This document shows, piece by piece, positions 1 to 8,829 of a stretch of DNA of 41,055 nt (position 1 is the first letter of the stretch; each line of letters begins with the position of its first letter). A program made the translations under genes and the position numbers. The notes below the pieces were generated by a model. The model was not told where the DNA came from and did not search any database. It was given only the letters and a program-made list of their open reading frames with translations. The DNA is from Paenibacillus sp. Soil787 (GTDB lineage: Bacteria > Bacillota > Bacilli > Paenibacillales > NBRC-103111): contig NZ_LMSP01000020.1 in NCBI RefSeq assembly GCF_001429545.1, forward strand, positions 1 to 41,055, in the 5' to 3' direction.

Positions 1-147
1 GCTATCTATCACCCATGCGTTTTGAAGCGGCCTATTACGCTCGGATAACTGGGTAGAAACAGCAATTCGTTGTGTCCAACCTATTGACTTAAGATCATTT
101 ATACCGCTACCGAGGTGGAATTACTCTATAGCAGTTTCAAACCAAAT

Positions 148-182
148 AGCCGCAACTGCAATCAACAAGAGCAGTTGCGGCT
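148..182. terminator. Bidirectional hairpin terminator after the PadR gene
   Basis: A 12-bp perfect stem (148-159 with 171-182, AGCCGCAACTGC / GCAGTTGCGGCT) with an 11-nt loop is followed on the plus strand by TTTTCTTCT. It sits just past the stop of the minus-strand PadR gene; the T-run on the plus strand suggests it may also end a transcript entering from before position 1. Nothing else recognisable lies in 1-147. Confidence 0.7.
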
Positions 183-188
183 TTTCTT

Positions 189-767
189 CTATTCAATACG
201 GTCCCAGTCAACTTCCAGCGGGGAGTTCTTCTCTTGCAAGCGACCCTCTCTTGCATCCTTTTGCAACTGCTCCAGCCATTTAAGTTCACTAAAAGCGCGC
301 TTGTAGGTGCCCACCATCATCTGTAGGACAACTCTTGGAACAATAGAGATGTGTTCTTCATACAAGCTTTTCATTTTGTTCATAATCATTTTTTGGGCCA
401 TAATCTTATTTTCAAGAATGTCGGCAATCTTCGCCTGATCCCCATGCACGGAGAAAGGCAGGGCGACATAAAGCGGATGATAGTGCTTAATGTCTTCATG
501 CAATTGTTCAACTAACAGTTCTTGAAATTTTAATTTCCCGGCCGCGGTAATTTGATAGATCGTTTTCTCAGGGCGATTCGTATCGCGTACAACCTCAAGT
601 GCTTCTACGAGACCATCCTTATGGAGTTGATCCATCGCATAATACAGCGAGCCGTCTTGCAGCTTCATGTAGTTGTTCATGCCTCTTTCTTTCATCGTTT
701 GCCGAATTTCATAGGTATGCCGATTGGCTTCCATCAACAGTCCGAGAATGACGAGCTTCATCGACAT
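189..767 (-). CDS. PadR-family transcriptional regulator
   Basis: A 192-residue protein with the PadR architecture: an N-terminal winged helix (about residues 4-85, including GLLMEANRHTYEI and the QDGSLYYAMDQLHKDGLVE recognition and wing region) and a C-terminal helical dimerisation part (Vir_act_alpha_C type, about 95-180). The ATG start is preceded by AGGAGG eight bases upstream, and that SD overlaps the stop codon of the exporter gene before it, so the two are one operon with only 12 nt between them. PadR proteins next to multidrug exporters usually repress them and respond to their substrates, so this is probably the local repressor of the DHA2 exporter. The ligand cannot be inferred. Confidence 0.92.
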   Translation of the reverse strand: MSMKLVILGLLMEANRHTYEIRQTMKERGMNNYMKLQDGSLYYAMDQLHKDGLVEALEVVRDTNRPEKTIYQITAAGKLKFQELLVEQLHEDIKHYHPLYVALPFSVHGDQAKIADILENKIMAQKMIMNKMKSLYEEHISIVPRVVLQMMVGTYKRAFSELKWLEQLQKDAREGRLQEKNSPLEVDWDRIE

Positions 768-779
768 GCTGTTAACCTC

Positions 780-2306
780 CTAGTGTCCTACGGGTACGCT
801 TTCTTTGACTGGAGCTCTTCCCACTTCAAGCTTAGCGTTACCCATGAATAAGATGAACACAAGACCGATTACAGCCAGAACAATGGTCGTCTGGAAAACA
901 ACGGCAATGGAATCCGCCAATGCGGTTAGGAGCTTGTGTAGAATTTCAGCGGGAATGTTTGCACGGACCTGCGGCTGAAGTAGAATTCGCGCATCATGAA
1001 ACTTCTCGGCCATCGCTGGATCCTGAAGGGATGTTGTAATGTTATCTCTTAGCGAGTTGACTTGAATGCTGCCGAACACAGCTACCCCAATTGCCGAACC
1101 TACGGAACGGAAGAAACCAACAAGTGAAGTCACCGTGCCTCTGCGGCGAAAGTCTATTTTATGCAGCGCAGACATCGATGTAATTGGGAAGCAAGCACCA
1201 ATCCCGAGACCAAGGAGAATCATATAGGTTGTAATTAGCCAGCGTTTGGAATCGATGGAGAGTCCGCCTAAAAGCGAAGTTGCCAGCAGCAGTAAGGCTG
1301 CGGAAACCAGCATGACATTGCGATAAGAGAACTTACCGATGAATCGCCCGCCGAGGGCACTGCTGACAACAACACCAAGCATCATTGGGGTTAAAGTAGA
1401 GCCAGCACTTGTAGCTGAGCCTTCAAATACGCCTTGAATGAATAAAGGTATGTAGGTACCGGCCGAAATTAAAACCGCACCATAAGCGAAGCTGACACCC
1501 ATGCTGGCGCCAAATAGCCGATTTTTGAACAAATCAAGCGGGATAATCGGTTCTGCTGCATATTTTTCAATCATAATAAATGTACCTAAGAGGACCGCAA
1601 AACCTGCAAACAACCCGATGATTTGTAAAGAATCCCAAGCGTATTCTTTACCGCCAAGTTCCAATGCGAACATGAGGGAGATAATCGATGCTGTCAGAAA
1701 AATAGTACCGCCCCAATCAATTTTCGCCTTACTGTGTTCCACGGACTCGTGATATGAGAAAATGATTAATAGTAAGGACACAACGCCGAGGGGCAGATTG
1801 ATAAAGAAAATCCATTCCCAGGTCACATGGTCGGTGAAGTAAGCGCCAATGATCGGCCCCAGTACGCTGGATAGTCCGAATACAGCTCCGAACAGCCCTT
1901 GCATTTTACCCCGCTTCTCCGGCGGGAAAATATCAAAAATAATCGCGAAAGTAATCGGCATAAGGGCACCGCCCCCAATTCCTTGAATGGCGCGGTAGAT
2001 GATGAGCTCAGTCATCGATCCTGCTGTTCCACATAAGGCTGAGCCAATCATAAATACAACGATACCGATAATAAAAAATAGTTTTCGACCATACATATCG
2101 GATAGTTTACCGAAAATAGGCATGGCGGCCACATTCGCAATTAAATACGCAGAAAAAACCCAGACGAATTGGCTGAAGCCGCCTAGCTTGGACACGATCG
2201 TAGGCATCGCTGTTGAAACAATGGTCTGATCCAGCGAAGCCAGTAAGAGTCCCAACATCAACGCCACAACGGTCCACGTTGTATTTGACTTACGGGTTAA
2301 CGACAT
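780..2306 (-). CDS. DHA2-family (14-TM) MFS drug exporter
   Basis: A hydrophobic protein of 508 residues with the drug:H+ antiporter-2 signatures: [17 protein letters not shown] in TM1, the motif-A loop [14 protein letters not shown] after TM2, and [20 protein letters not shown] (motif C to TM6). The length and about 14 hydrophobic segments fit EmrB/QacA-type exporters. An in-frame ATG 18 nt upstream (2324) contains the SD AAGGAG itself, so the start used here is the ATG at 2306, nine bases after that SD. It is the first gene of a two-gene operon with padR and is divergent from a LysR gene; either regulator could control it. It probably expels hydrophobic or cationic compounds from the cytoplasm; substrate unknown. 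Confidence 0.93.
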   Translation of the reverse strand: MSLTRKSNTTWTVVALMLGLLLASLDQTIVSTAMPTIVSKLGGFSQFVWVFSAYLIANVAAMPIFGKLSDMYGRKLFFIIGIVVFMIGSALCGTAGSMTELIIYRAIQGIGGGALMPITFAIIFDIFPPEKRGKMQGLFGAVFGLSSVLGPIIGAYFTDHVTWEWIFFINLPLGVVSLLLIIFSYHESVEHSKAKIDWGGTIFLTASIISLMFALELGGKEYAWDSLQIIGLFAGFAVLLGTFIMIEKYAAEPIIPLDLFKNRLFGASMGVSFAYGAVLISAGTYIPLFIQGVFEGSATSAGSTLTPMMLGVVVSSALGGRFIGKFSYRNVMLVSAALLLLATSLLGGLSIDSKRWLITTYMILLGLGIGACFPITSMSALHKIDFRRRGTVTSLVGFFRSVGSAIGVAVFGSIQVNSLRDNITTSLQDPAMAEKFHDARILLQPQVRANIPAEILHKLLTALADSIAVVFQTTIVLAVIGLVFILFMGNAKLEVGRAPVKESVPVGH

Positions 2307-2557
2307 AAGTTGAATCTCCTTCATATTTTATTTAGTATGTAAATTATTATAATCAAATTTGAGTATTTAGCAACGAAAATCGGTTGTATTCGTCCGAGCT
2401 TCCTTGCTAGAATGTACACGGTTGTCCAACTTTATCCTAAAAAGTTGCCGATTCCGGTACTCCTATCATATAATGGGGTTACAAAAGGTTTTTATGCCCT
2501 TTACAATTCCGATAAATTTTATTTGTATCTTTACTATAAAAAGCAGGAGGTATGCTC

Positions 2558-3460
2558 ATGAATATGAACCAGTTAGAAACATTGCTCACCATATCCAAAA
2601 CAATGAGCTTTCGAAAAGCTGGCGAAATTCTTAACTTGACCCAACCTGCCGTTTCCGCGCAAATAAAGAGCCTTGAAGACGAATTCGGCACAATTCTCAT
2701 TGATCGCAATCAACCTGTTACTTTAACCGATAGTGGTAAGCTGTTCTTGGAGCATGCAGAAAGAATGCTGAGGATCGCCAGTGATCTCAAGCAGCGATTG
2801 TCCGACTTACATCATACACCGCAAGGTCATATCCATATTGGCACGACAACGTCGATTGCTATGCAGATTTTGCCGAGGGTGCTTTCCTATTTCCAAGACC
2901 AATTCCCACTCATCAAGACGACCATTCACTCGATGACCTCTTCACAAATTATGGCTTCCGTGGAAAATAGTCAAATTGATATTGGGATTACATATTTGTT
3001 CGAAAAAAATCAAGCCTTAGAAACTTCAGTGCTTTATTATGATACTTTCGAGCTGATCGTTTCCACGCAGCATCCACTTAGCCGATTTGCCCATTTATCC
3101 ATTGAGAAGCTGCGCAACATTCCATTCATCATGCTTTCTCCGGAAACTGCGGGACGGCGATTCGTCGATCAAATCTTCAAGGCTTATGACGTCTCCCCGC
3201 ATATTGTGATGGAGCTCTCCAGCAGCGAGGAAGTGAAGCGCATGGTGGAGTTAAATCTCGGGGTTGCTATCATCTCCAAGCTTTCTGTCGCAGATGAACT
3301 GCGACATGGAACTTTGAAAATGGTCAAAGTGAACGAATTGGATATTACTCATCCTGTAGGTGTAGTATATAAGTCAGGACGCTACTTAAATTCTGCGATG
3401 CAGCAGTTCCTCCGTGATCTAAAAGGAATGCCAGAAACCCAATTTCTCGGCTCAGAATAA
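2558..3460 (+). CDS. LysR-family transcriptional regulator
   Basis: A 300-residue LTTR: N-terminal winged HTH (about 1-60, with FRKAGEILNLTQPAVSAQIK) followed by a substrate-binding fold (about 88-290). The upstream ATG at 2552 touches the SD AGGAGG (2545-2550); the ATG at 2558, seven bases after it, is the better start. It is transcribed away from the exporter/padR operon across a 251-nt AT-rich gap (2307-2557), so that gap should hold both promoters. The sequence resembles the CysL/YwfK group overall, but the inducer pocket cannot be assigned by eye. Its target may be the divergent exporter or a distant operon. Confidence 0.9.
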   Translation: MNMNQLETLLTISKTMSFRKAGEILNLTQPAVSAQIKSLEDEFGTILIDRNQPVTLTDSGKLFLEHAERMLRIASDLKQRLSDLHHTPQGHIHIGTTTSIAMQILPRVLSYFQDQFPLIKTTIHSMTSSQIMASVENSQIDIGITYLFEKNQALETSVLYYDTFELIVSTQHPLSRFAHLSIEKLRNIPFIMLSPETAGRRFVDQIFKAYDVSPHIVMELSSSEEVKRMVELNLGVAIISKLSVADELRHGTLKMVKVNELDITHPVGVVYKSGRYLNSAMQQFLRDLKGMPETQFLGSE

Positions 3461-3467
3461 TATTTAC

Positions 3468-3549
3468 TGCTTACGATGCCAGTTTTGCTAACGCAAAACT
3501 CTAAGGTCCATGCTTACGATGCCAGTTTTGCTAACGCAAAACTCTAAGG
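3468..3549 (+). repeat. Tandem 39-bp direct repeat, each copy a small hairpin
   Basis: Two identical 39-bp copies, 3468-3506 and 3511-3549, separated by TCCA (period 43). Each contains AGTTTTGC-TAAC-GCAAAACT, an 8-bp stem with a 4-nt loop. The end of copy 2 (CTAAGG) merges into the SD AAGGAGG of hisJ, so the repeat lies directly in the hisJ leader. They may act as a weak terminator for the LysR gene or as leader RNA structure. Confidence 0.9.
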
Positions 3550-3561
3550 AGGTTATTTCCG

Positions 3562-4368
3562 ATGAAATTCGACCTACATACCCATCATGATCGTTGTGGT
3601 CACGCCAAGGATAAAATTCGCGATTATATCGAAGCCGCTATTGCAGGCGGATTGCAAGTGATCGGGATTTCTGACCATTCCCCTTATTTTGCGAGTCCAA
3701 AAGATCAGGCACAACCTTTAATCGCTATGGCTAAGAGCGAATTCCCCCGTTATATTGAGGAAGTTCTGCATCTAAAACAAGAATATGAAGGAAAAATTGA
3801 TGTGCTTCTTGGTGTTGAGTCCGACTATTTCCCTGAACATGTCGAGGTTTACCGTCAAGAATACGCGAAATATCCATTCGATTACATCATTGGCTCTGTT
3901 CATTTATCAGGTGGTGTCAGCATCTTTAATCGCAACAGGTGGAAAAAACTAAATGAAGAGCAGAAGATCCAGCATAAAGAAGAGTACTATAACCTAATTG
4001 CGGAGTCAGCACGATCCGGCATGTTCCATATTCTTGGGCATATCGATGCCATGAAAGGCTTCTATCCAGCCTTCTCTGATATCTTTACACCTAAGGTTAA
4101 CGAAACGTTGAAGATCATCGGAGAAGCTGGTATAGCGATTGAAATCAATACTTCAGGAAAAACCAAGGACGTAGGCGGCTGGTACCCTTCCAATGAAATT
4201 CTGGAGCAAGCTCTGCATTATGGTGTTGAAGTGACCTTCGGCTCTGATGCTCATCTGCCAAGCCGCGTGGCTGACGATTGGGAAGAAGTTCGCAAGACGT
4301 TAAAAGAGATCGGCTTCAAACATTGGGTCTATTTTAAAAATAAGCAAAAACAAATCGTTCAATTATAA
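3562..4368 (+). CDS. hisJ: Histidinol-phosphatase, PHP family (HisJ/HisK type)
   Basis: A 268-residue PHP-superfamily metallophosphoesterase, the length typical of Bacillus HisJ. Metal ligands sit in the usual motifs: FDLHTHHDRCGH (residues 3-14), GISDHSPYF, the GVESDYFP strand, GSVHLSGG, HILGHIDAMKGF and FGSDAHLPSRV near the C-terminus. It removes phosphate from L-histidinol phosphate in histidine synthesis, in the cytosol. The ATG is nine bases after AAGGAGG. No other his genes are nearby, which is common for this enzyme in Bacillota. A strong terminator follows. Other PHP phosphoesterases are similar, but length and motif order favour HisJ. Confidence 0.9.
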   Translation: MKFDLHTHHDRCGHAKDKIRDYIEAAIAGGLQVIGISDHSPYFASPKDQAQPLIAMAKSEFPRYIEEVLHLKQEYEGKIDVLLGVESDYFPEHVEVYRQEYAKYPFDYIIGSVHLSGGVSIFNRNRWKKLNEEQKIQHKEEYYNLIAESARSGMFHILGHIDAMKGFYPAFSDIFTPKVNETLKIIGEAGIAIEINTSGKTKDVGGWYPSNEILEQALHYGVEVTFGSDAHLPSRVADDWEEVRKTLKEIGFKHWVYFKNKQKQIVQL

Positions 4369-4373
4369 AACAG

Positions 4374-4412
4374 AAAAAATCTCCTTCGCTGCCTCAGCAG
4401 GGGAGATTTTTT
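4374..4412. terminator. Bidirectional intrinsic terminator between hisJ and the GGDEF-EAL gene
   Basis: The 11-bp arms AAAAAATCTCC (4374-4384) and GGAGATTTTTT (4402-4412) form a stem with A-run and T-run on either side, serving both converging genes. Confidence 0.85.
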
Positions 4413-4419
4413 TTGTTCT

Positions 4420-6732
4420 TTATTGAATATGGCCAGAGGGGTTTGATTCAAGAAAGGCAAGCTTATCCTGTAAACATTCCTGTAACACAGGCAGCGCATG
4501 CTCGGCAGTCATTGGCCGGAAGAAGTAATAGCCTTGAATTTGACTGCAGCCATTAGCAACTAAGAAGCCGGCCTGTTCTTCTGTTTCAACACCTTCCGCA
4601 ATAATTTGCAGTTGAAACGAATTGGCTACGGAAATAATCGCTTTGATCATCGCTCGATCTTTGTCATCCGTTTGTACGCCGCGGACAAATGATTGGTCCA
4701 ATTTGATTTTGGTGACGGGGAACCTTTTCAAATAACTTAGAGAGGAGTAATGTGTACCGAAATCGTCGACGGATATCGCAATCCCCAGCCCGCGAAGCTT
4801 GCTAAGTGCTTCCAGCTGTTCATCCTGCATGGCGAAATTTTCGGTAATTTCCATCTCCAGATGCTTTGCTTCCAGGCCTGTCTCCTCTAAAATTTGTATC
4901 ACTTTATCAACAAAACGTTCATCATTCAGCTGTTTGACGGATAGATTGACCGAGATCGCTAAGGGTTCAACCATCATGCTGTGCCAAGCCTTCATCTGCT
5001 TGCAAGCACCTCTCAAAACCCACTCACCAATACTAGCAATTGTGCCTATTTCTTCTGCTAAAGGAATGAAGTCAGCTGGAGAAATATAGCCTTTGGTCGT
5101 ATGATTCCAACGTACGAGTGCTTCAACACCAATAACTTTGCCCAATAAACAATCTACCTGCGGTTGATACACAATTTCGAGTTCATTCCGGTCAAGTGAC
5201 TGACGCAGATGATTTCCCATCTCCAGCTTTGATAGGGAATTCAATGCCATTTCCTGATTAAAGAAGCTGTATGAGCTGCCGCTCTCTTTTTTGGCTATGT
5301 ACATGGCTATATCCGCATTCTTGAGCAATGCTTCCCAAGTCACGCCTCCATAAGGATACTGCACGATACCGATACTGGCACTAATGAAAAAAGAGCGATT
5401 TGATAACAAACAAGGCGGTTTTAGAATATCTATTAATTGTTCACAGAAGAGCTGAATTTCCATCTCACTTGGACAATCTTCCAGCAGAATGGCAAACTCG
5501 TCACCGCCAAATCTGGCAAACGTATGATAGGAAAGCTTAGATTGCCCAATACGATTAGCAACTTCCTGCAGCATCAGATCGCCCATATGATGACCGTGCG
5601 AATCATTTACCATCTTGAAGTTATCTAGATCAAAGAAAAGCATAGCAAGAGATGTACGATTAATTTCATTGTGTACAATTTGTTCTTTTAAAATCATTTG
5701 AAAATGGGCTCGATTATGTATCCCTGTCAGAACATCATGATAAGCCATGTAGGAAAGCATTTGTTCGGATTCCAGCAAGCGTTTGGTTGAATCATGCAGT
5801 TCCTGTTGTCCTGCCAGTAGCTCTTCATTCACAGCAGTCAAATCTTCATTTGCAAACTGTAATTCTTGTGTGCGCTCATTTACCGCTCGATGTAACTTAT
5901 CCCGCTGTCTAAGAATATACAGGATAAAGATGAGACCGATTAGTAGTACAAGCATAAAAGAGCTGCGTATTAAGATGATTTGCTCTCTAATACTCTGAAC
6001 CGCACTTGCCTGCGGCAGCGTAGCAATCTCCCATTTCATATCCGTATGCTCAATGGTTGCTATCATTGGATTTTCTTGAAAAACAGAATCGTCGCCATAG
6101 AACGCAGGCTCTCCAGGATTACGGATGGAAATCTGTAAATCCCCTGTATCTCTATTCTTAATCCCTGCTTCTACAAGCAGTTGATCCAGATTAACACCAA
6201 CGGATACGAAGCCCCAAAAGACACCATCTTGATAGATTGGCTTTCGAGCAACCAAACCATTAATGCCTTGCAGTAATTTAAATGGGCCATTCATTGTCAT
6301 TTTTTTAGTTTGCAAAGCTTTTGAAATTTGCTGTTGAATACTGGCACGGGGATCCTTCAGTAAATCCCAATTGTATATACTTTCGTTGCCCTGTATCGGA
6401 TAAACGAACTTCATAACGCCATTAGGCGCAATAATTAAATTTAACGTTGATCCCTGAGCACCAAGATAGAGAGAAGCAATGTATTCCATGACTTCTTTAT
6501 CATCTTTGTTTTGCAAGTAATTCGCATTTACATAAGCTTCCAGGCTTACCATCAAATTAAAATTACGGTCAATGACGGATTGTAAAGCCAATGCTCTCGA
6601 GGATAATTGGGACTGTTCCGTAATTTCAAGCTCATGGAGCAAAGAGTCCTTATACTTAGTAAGAACTAACTCTGACGATGAAACTAATATGACGAAAATT
6701 AGAGCTATTATCGTGTTTCGAATCATTTTCAT
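4420..6732 (-). CDS. Membrane GGDEF-EAL cyclic-di-GMP protein with extracellular sensor
   Basis: A 770-residue protein. Domain order: TM1 (about 5-24), an extracytoplasmic CHASE-like sensor region (about 45-245), TM2 (about 256-275), a coiled-coil linker (about 280-325), GGDEF (about 328-485) and EAL (about 495-755). The GGDEF active site reads RFGGDEF (407-413) and is intact. The EAL part keeps GVEALVRW, DDFGTHYSSL, KLDQSFV and AEGVE, so both cyclase and phosphodiesterase activities are plausible; in many such fusions only one dominates. The start ATG has AGGAG nine bases upstream. It is a monocistronic gene ending at a shared terminator. It probably converts an external small-molecule cue into changes in c-di-GMP; the ligand is unknown. 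Confidence 0.93.
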   Translation of the reverse strand: MKMIRNTIIALIFVILVSSSELVLTKYKDSLLHELEITEQSQLSSRALALQSVIDRNFNLMVSLEAYVNANYLQNKDDKEVMEYIASLYLGAQGSTLNLIIAPNGVMKFVYPIQGNESIYNWDLLKDPRASIQQQISKALQTKKMTMNGPFKLLQGINGLVARKPIYQDGVFWGFVSVGVNLDQLLVEAGIKNRDTGDLQISIRNPGEPAFYGDDSVFQENPMIATIEHTDMKWEIATLPQASAVQSIREQIILIRSSFMLVLLIGLIFILYILRQRDKLHRAVNERTQELQFANEDLTAVNEELLAGQQELHDSTKRLLESEQMLSYMAYHDVLTGIHNRAHFQMILKEQIVHNEINRTSLAMLFFDLDNFKMVNDSHGHHMGDLMLQEVANRIGQSKLSYHTFARFGGDEFAILLEDCPSEMEIQLFCEQLIDILKPPCLLSNRSFFISASIGIVQYPYGGVTWEALLKNADIAMYIAKKESGSSYSFFNQEMALNSLSKLEMGNHLRQSLDRNELEIVYQPQVDCLLGKVIGVEALVRWNHTTKGYISPADFIPLAEEIGTIASIGEWVLRGACKQMKAWHSMMVEPLAISVNLSVKQLNDERFVDKVIQILEETGLEAKHLEMEITENFAMQDEQLEALSKLRGLGIAISVDDFGTHYSSLSYLKRFPVTKIKLDQSFVRGVQTDDKDRAMIKAIISVANSFQLQIIAEGVETEEQAGFLVANGCSQIQGYYFFRPMTAEHALPVLQECLQDKLAFLESNPSGHIQ

Positions 6733-6871
6733 GCTACTCTACTCCTAAGTCATATAAAAGTTTTATGTCATAATTCGACATCATCAGCCTCTATTATTTC
6801 ATCTCTAAACCTTCCGATGCAATCTTTTTATTGAATTTAGTTTTACCCTACAAAAAATGGATGATGAAATG

Positions 6872-6911
6872 ACAAGAAGGACCTCGCCTAGATGGGCTGA
6901 GTCCTTCTTGT
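6872..6911 (-). terminator. Hairpin terminator after the OFA-type MFS gene
   Basis: The perfect 11-bp arms ACAAGAAGGAC (6872-6882) and GTCCTTCTTGT (6901-6911) extend inward through CTCGCC/GGCTGAG. The U-tract on the minus strand is poor (CATTTCATC), so termination may be partial. Confidence 0.6.
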
Positions 6912-6920
6912 TGTCCGATT

Positions 6921-8201
6921 TTACAATGCTCTCGCTGCTGTTCCTGTACGCCCTATACGTACGGCCATGATGGCAGCAATCATACATACGAAACCCGCCA
7001 TAAGGAAAGGTAGCGAATAGCTGCCTAGTAAATCTCTTAGCAGTCCTGCTTCATAGGCAGCAAAGGATGCGCCCAACTGGTGAGCTACTACAATCCAACC
7101 AAAAACCATGCCTGCCTTCTCCTTGCCGAAAACATCCGATGCGATCTTCACGGTTGGCGGAACGGTTGCAATCCAATCCAAACCGTAGAAAACAGCAAAA
7201 ATAAGAAGCTCCGTATAGCCTAAGCCAAGCGCTTCCGGCAGAAAAATCAGCGAAATTCCGCGGAGCCCGTAGTACCAAAACAGCAGCCAACGCCCGTCAA
7301 ATCGGTCGGTCAACCAACCGGACATCGTTGTCCCGACCAGATCAAAGATGCCCATGAGCGCCAACAATCCCGCTGCTGTTACTTCAGGAATGCCAAAATC
7401 CCCGCAGGCCGGAATAAGATGCGTACCAATTAACCCATTCGTGGAGAATCCACAGAAAAAGAACGTCCCCGCAAGCAGCCAGAACGCCTTGTTCTTACTG
7501 GCATCTCGAAGTGTAAGCAGAGGGGTCATAAAGAGGTTGCCTTTGAATACGGCAGGCTTGACGACTTGATCAGACCCATACGGAGCGACACCTATGTCAT
7601 AGGGATGATTGCGCATCCAGATCGCTACAACAGGGATTAACACCGCAATCACAGCGATCGCTGTATAAATGGCATAGCGCCAACCGACGTCCACCGTTAT
7701 TTTAGCCAGAAGAGGTAGAAACAGCAGTTGCCCTGTCGCCGCGCTGGCTGTCAGAATGCCAACCACCACGCCTTTGTTCTGGGCGAACCATCGATTCGCG
7801 ATCGTTATACCGAGCACGTTGGCAAGTGATCCCGTTCCAAGCCCCACAACGACCCCCCAAAGCAAATCAAACTGCCATAAAGCCGTGATCATAGGCGTCA
7901 GCGAAAGGCTGGCCGCGATGCAAATGAGGGAGATCAGCACCACCCGGCGGGTACCAAAACGCTCCATCAATGCAGCCGAGAAAGGCCCCATCAGACCATA
8001 CAAGAAAATATTTATAGAGACAACGGAGGATACATCCGCGCGGCCCCATCCGAACTCTTTTTCAAAGGGAAGCATGAAGATGCTGGGCACCGAGCGTATA
8101 CCCGCCGATACAATCAAGGTAAAGAAGGTCACCAGGACAACAATCCAGCCATAGTGCAGTTTGGTGCGTTTTGCTAATGTTTCCACTCTATTTACTCCCA
8201 T
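6921..8201 (-). CDS. MFS transporter, oxalate/formate antiporter (OFA) family
   Basis: A 426-residue, 12-TM MFS protein. The N-terminus KLHYGWIVVLVTFF and the region GPFSAALMERFGTRRVVL (motif A) are characteristic of the OFA/monocarboxylate branch. A central cytoplasmic loop (about 195-225) divides two six-helix halves. The ATG used overlaps the end of the upstream acetyltransferase gene by 10 nt, indicating translational coupling; an in-frame GTG at 8186, eight bases after GGGAG, is an equally good start and would give 421 residues. It probably moves a small carboxylate across the membrane. The family label does not fix the substrate. Confidence 0.88.
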   Translation of the reverse strand: MGVNRVETLAKRTKLHYGWIVVLVTFFTLIVSAGIRSVPSIFMLPFEKEFGWGRADVSSVVSINIFLYGLMGPFSAALMERFGTRRVVLISLICIAASLSLTPMITALWQFDLLWGVVVGLGTGSLANVLGITIANRWFAQNKGVVVGILTASAATGQLLFLPLLAKITVDVGWRYAIYTAIAVIAVLIPVVAIWMRNHPYDIGVAPYGSDQVVKPAVFKGNLFMTPLLTLRDASKNKAFWLLAGTFFFCGFSTNGLIGTHLIPACGDFGIPEVTAAGLLALMGIFDLVGTTMSGWLTDRFDGRWLLFWYYGLRGISLIFLPEALGLGYTELLIFAVFYGLDWIATVPPTVKIASDVFGKEKAGMVFGWIVVAHQLGASFAAYEAGLLRDLLGSYSLPFLMAGFVCMIAAIMAVRIGRTGTAARAL

Positions 8202-8731
8202 TCTTCTGCCAAAATTCCATAAACCTCATGGTCATGAAAGGTGTTATAGCTGAACTCGGCCTGTCTAATTGTTCCTTCATGCTTGAATTTCAACCTCACC
8301 GGAACCGCGCGGCTCTTGAAGTTATCCGTCCGAGCTCTTATTTCGATCCGGTTTAGTTTCAACTCATTCAAGGAGTAGTTCACGATACATTTGCATGAAT
8401 CGGTCATGATCCCTTTCCCCTGATACCCCTCTGCAAGCCAGTATCCAATCGACGAATGCTTATTCCCCCAATTAATTTCATGGAGACCTATACATCCAAC
8501 AATTTCATTTCGATAAAAAATGCCGCAAGAAAAGCCATTGTTCTTTGCAAAACGGCTAAGTTCAAATTCAATATAAGCTCTTGTGTCTTCTACTTGTGTT
8601 GTTTTATCGACCCATGGAAGCCATTTCGCTAAGTGTTCCCGATTTTTGTTTACCAGCTGGTATAAGGCATCTGCATGCCTGACTTCTAGAATCTTTAATT
8701 CGAGTTCTTCACTTATTTTACATGTAAACAT
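8192..8731 (-). CDS. GNAT N-acetyltransferase, RimJ/RimL-like
   Basis: A 179-residue acetyltransferase of the RimL type: LEVRHADALYQLVNKNREHL near the N-terminus, IEFELSRFAKN, a core VGCIGLHEIN strand, the acetyl-CoA loop YQGKGIMTDSC (Q/R-x-x-G-x-G/A pattern), and NRIEIRARTDNFKSRAVP. It is related to B. subtilis YdaF/RimL enzymes that acetylate ribosomal protein N-termini or small amines; the acceptor is not predictable. An open frame extends 75 nt upstream, but GGAGG lies six bases before the ATG at 8731, so that start is chosen. Its 3' end overlaps the transporter gene, so the two form an operon. Confidence 0.88.
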   Translation of the reverse strand: MFTCKISEELELKILEVRHADALYQLVNKNREHLAKWLPWVDKTTQVEDTRAYIEFELSRFAKNNGFSCGIFYRNEIVGCIGLHEINWGNKHSSIGYWLAEGYQGKGIMTDSCKCIVNYSLNELKLNRIEIRARTDNFKSRAVPVRLKFKHEGTIRQAEFSYNTFHDHEVYGILAEEWE

Positions 8732-8829
8732 GACGGACCTCCGATCTAATCGCATGAATGGCAATACCGCGATTTTGTTCTTTGTTATATAATAATCCAA
8801 GGACAACCTGAACGAATGGAGAAATGAAT

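Noticed and set aside
7756..8154. 132-residue plus-strand frame inside the OFA transporter gene
   Set aside because: It is fully antisense to a well-supported membrane protein, with a low-complexity Pro/Thr/Arg composition typical of an antisense shadow.
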